The notes below the pieces were generated by a model. It made no database searches. It was given only the letters and a program-made list of their open reading frames with translations, and was not told the origin of the DNA. This document shows, piece after piece, positions 63,158-64,000 of a DNA stretch of 64,000 nucleotides. The translations under genes and the position numbers were made by a program. The stretch covers positions 1 to 64,000 of the forward strand of contig CAIVPX010000120.1 in NCBI GenBank assembly GCA_903907905.1, in the 5' to 3' direction. The DNA is from an uncultured bacterium. Its GTDB lineage: Bacteria; Pseudomonadota; Gammaproteobacteria; Burkholderiales; Burkholderiaceae_E. Position 1 is the stretch's first letter, and every line of letters begins with the position of its first letter.

Positions 63158-64000
63158 TGTCAAGTGATGAGCCGCAGACCCTGACGCCGGGCGGCTATGT
63201 ACCGGCCTCCAGCTCGCCCCCCGATTCGCCAGCCGGCCTTGTTTCGATCGACGCGCTGGTGAGCCTGCGCGAAACCCGAGGGATTACGGCCAACGAGATT
63301 GCTTCACGGCTGAGATTGGCGCCTCGGCAAATTGCCGCGCTCGAGCGCGGCGAGTGGCGGTCCCTCCCGGGGCCTGCGTTCATTCGGGGGACCTTGCGTG
63401 CTTACGGTCGAGTGCTGCAGGTGGACGTGGGCCCTTTGCTCGACGCCATCGAGCCGCAACTGCCTGGAGCGGCGGCTTTTGGGTCTGGTCAGGATTTGCG
63501 GCAGCCCATGCCGAGGAGTGGGGCGCTTGGGTTCGGTGGCAGCGGCTCGGGCAGCCGCCTCGTCTGGATTTCGCTTGCGGTGCTGGCACTGTTTGCGCTG
63601 GCGTTCTTTTACGGCGGCGGGCCCACCCTGCTCAATCGGGAGCTGCTCAACCCGCCTGCGGGTAGCACGCCCTCCGAGGGGGCAGAGCCATCGGGCAAGG
63701 CTGGGGCGGGCAAGGATTCGCCCGAAGACGCGCTGCCAAAATCGACGCTCGGTGCTTCGTCCACTTCGGGTGCTTCGCCCTCGGCAGCGGCTGTTCTAAC
63801 GCCTGCCGCTACGTCGGGCGCTTGGCCAGGACTGTCGGGCGGGTCGCAGGCCTCTCCGGTGTCGCCGGGCTCGGCCGCTACCGGGCCGCAGGCTGTCGCG
63901 TCGGCCGCCGGCGCGTCAGCGGGCGGCCTCGGGGCCCCGGGCTTGGCGCTTGCGGCGTCTGCGCCAACGCAAGCTCCAGCCGTAGCACCGAGCAGGCCGG
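63157..64000 (+). CDS. rodZ: RodZ-like cytoskeletal helix-turn-helix membrane protein (3' end beyond window)
   Basis: At least 281 residues; the frame stays open to the last base, so the gene is cut. ATG 63157 overlaps the rlmN stop. RodZ links MreB to the wall-synthesis complex. N-terminal Xre-type HTH about 30-95 (LRETRGITANEIASRLRLAP, then FIRGTLRAYGRVL), a basic linker, one membrane helix about 135-152 (LVWISLAVLALFALAFFY), then a long Ser/Ala/Pro/Gly-rich periplasmic linker; the expected C-terminal RodZ domain would be to the right. Following ndk and rlmN as in many betaproteobacteria (ispG would be expected next). Confidence 0.85.
   Translation, partial: MSSDEPQTLTPGGYVPASSSPPDSPAGLVSIDALVSLRETRGITANEIASRLRLAPRQIAALERGEWRSLPGPAFIRGTLRAYGRVLQVDVGPLLDAIEPQLPGAAAFGSGQDLRQPMPRSGALGFGGSGSGSRLVWISLAVLALFALAFFYGGGPTLLNRELLNPPAGSTPSEGAEPSGKAGAGKDSPEDALPKSTLGASSTSGASPSAAAVLTPAATSGAWPGLSGGSQASPVSPGSAATGPQAVASAAGASAGGLGAPGLALAASAPTQAPAVAPSRP

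Overview
The window looks like a chromosomal segment of a GC-rich betaproteobacterium, most likely of the order Burkholderiales. The basis is the set of gene blocks: yicC-gmk-rpoZ-rsh, rph-rdgB-hemW, glnA-ntrB-ntrC, surE-pcm-nlpD and ndk-rlmN-rodZ, all with strong G/C third-position bias. This is inferred from gene order and protein similarity recalled from memory; no search was run.

Layout. (1) 1-3310: the 3' end of a Tad (tight adherence) pilus operon: the end of tadC, a DUF192 gene, a TPR lipoprotein and a long TadE-like protein. (2) 3318-25506: housekeeping genes. These are mtfA, relA, mogA-darP, pmbA, greB, the second (p)ppGpp enzyme rsh/spoT, rpoZ, gmk, yicC, rph, rdgB, hemW, the nitrogen operon glnA-ntrB-ntrC (with a recognisable sigma-54 promoter and NtrC site), xthA, prlC, folD and a tRNA-Ala(GGC)/tRNA-Glu(TTC) pair. 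(3) 25689-49668: an accessory metabolic region starting just after the tRNA pair. It holds an EamA exporter and a probable catabolic cluster: RraA-like aldolase, 2-hydroxyacid dehydrogenase, gamma-glutamyltransferase-like enzyme, two acyl-CoA synthetases, a GrdB/PrdB-like protein with cysteine where reductases carry selenocysteine, MhpD-like hydratase, MFS transporter, three-subunit molybdenum hydroxylase, hotdog thioesterase and M81 peptidase. It continues with urate-degradation genes (a fused UraD-AllC protein and divergent puuD), a tungstate/molybdate uptake operon with a divergent HTH regulator, and a TerC-family membrane protein followed by 16-bp tandem repeats. (4) 49891-64000: an orphan NarL-type response regulator, dusA, DUF2069, yihY, an alpha/beta hydrolase, metY, surE-pcm-nlpD (rpoS missing from its usual place), an exonuclease, rlmD, a BI-1 family protein, ndk, rlmN and the start of rodZ, which runs off the window.

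How it fits together. The molybdenum hydroxylase needs molybdopterin; mogA and the oxyanion transporter in the same window could serve it. The hydratase, aldolase-like protein, CoA ligases and thioesterase would suit the lower part of an aromatic or N-heterocycle pathway, but the substrate cannot be read from sequence. There is no obvious regulator inside that cluster. No insertion sequence, integrase, phage gene, rRNA or CRISPR array was seen. No stretch longer than about 300 bases lacks a gene; the larger gaps (16822-17084, 61210-61483, 49669-49890, 4203-4407) hold the regulatory sites, terminators and repeats listed.
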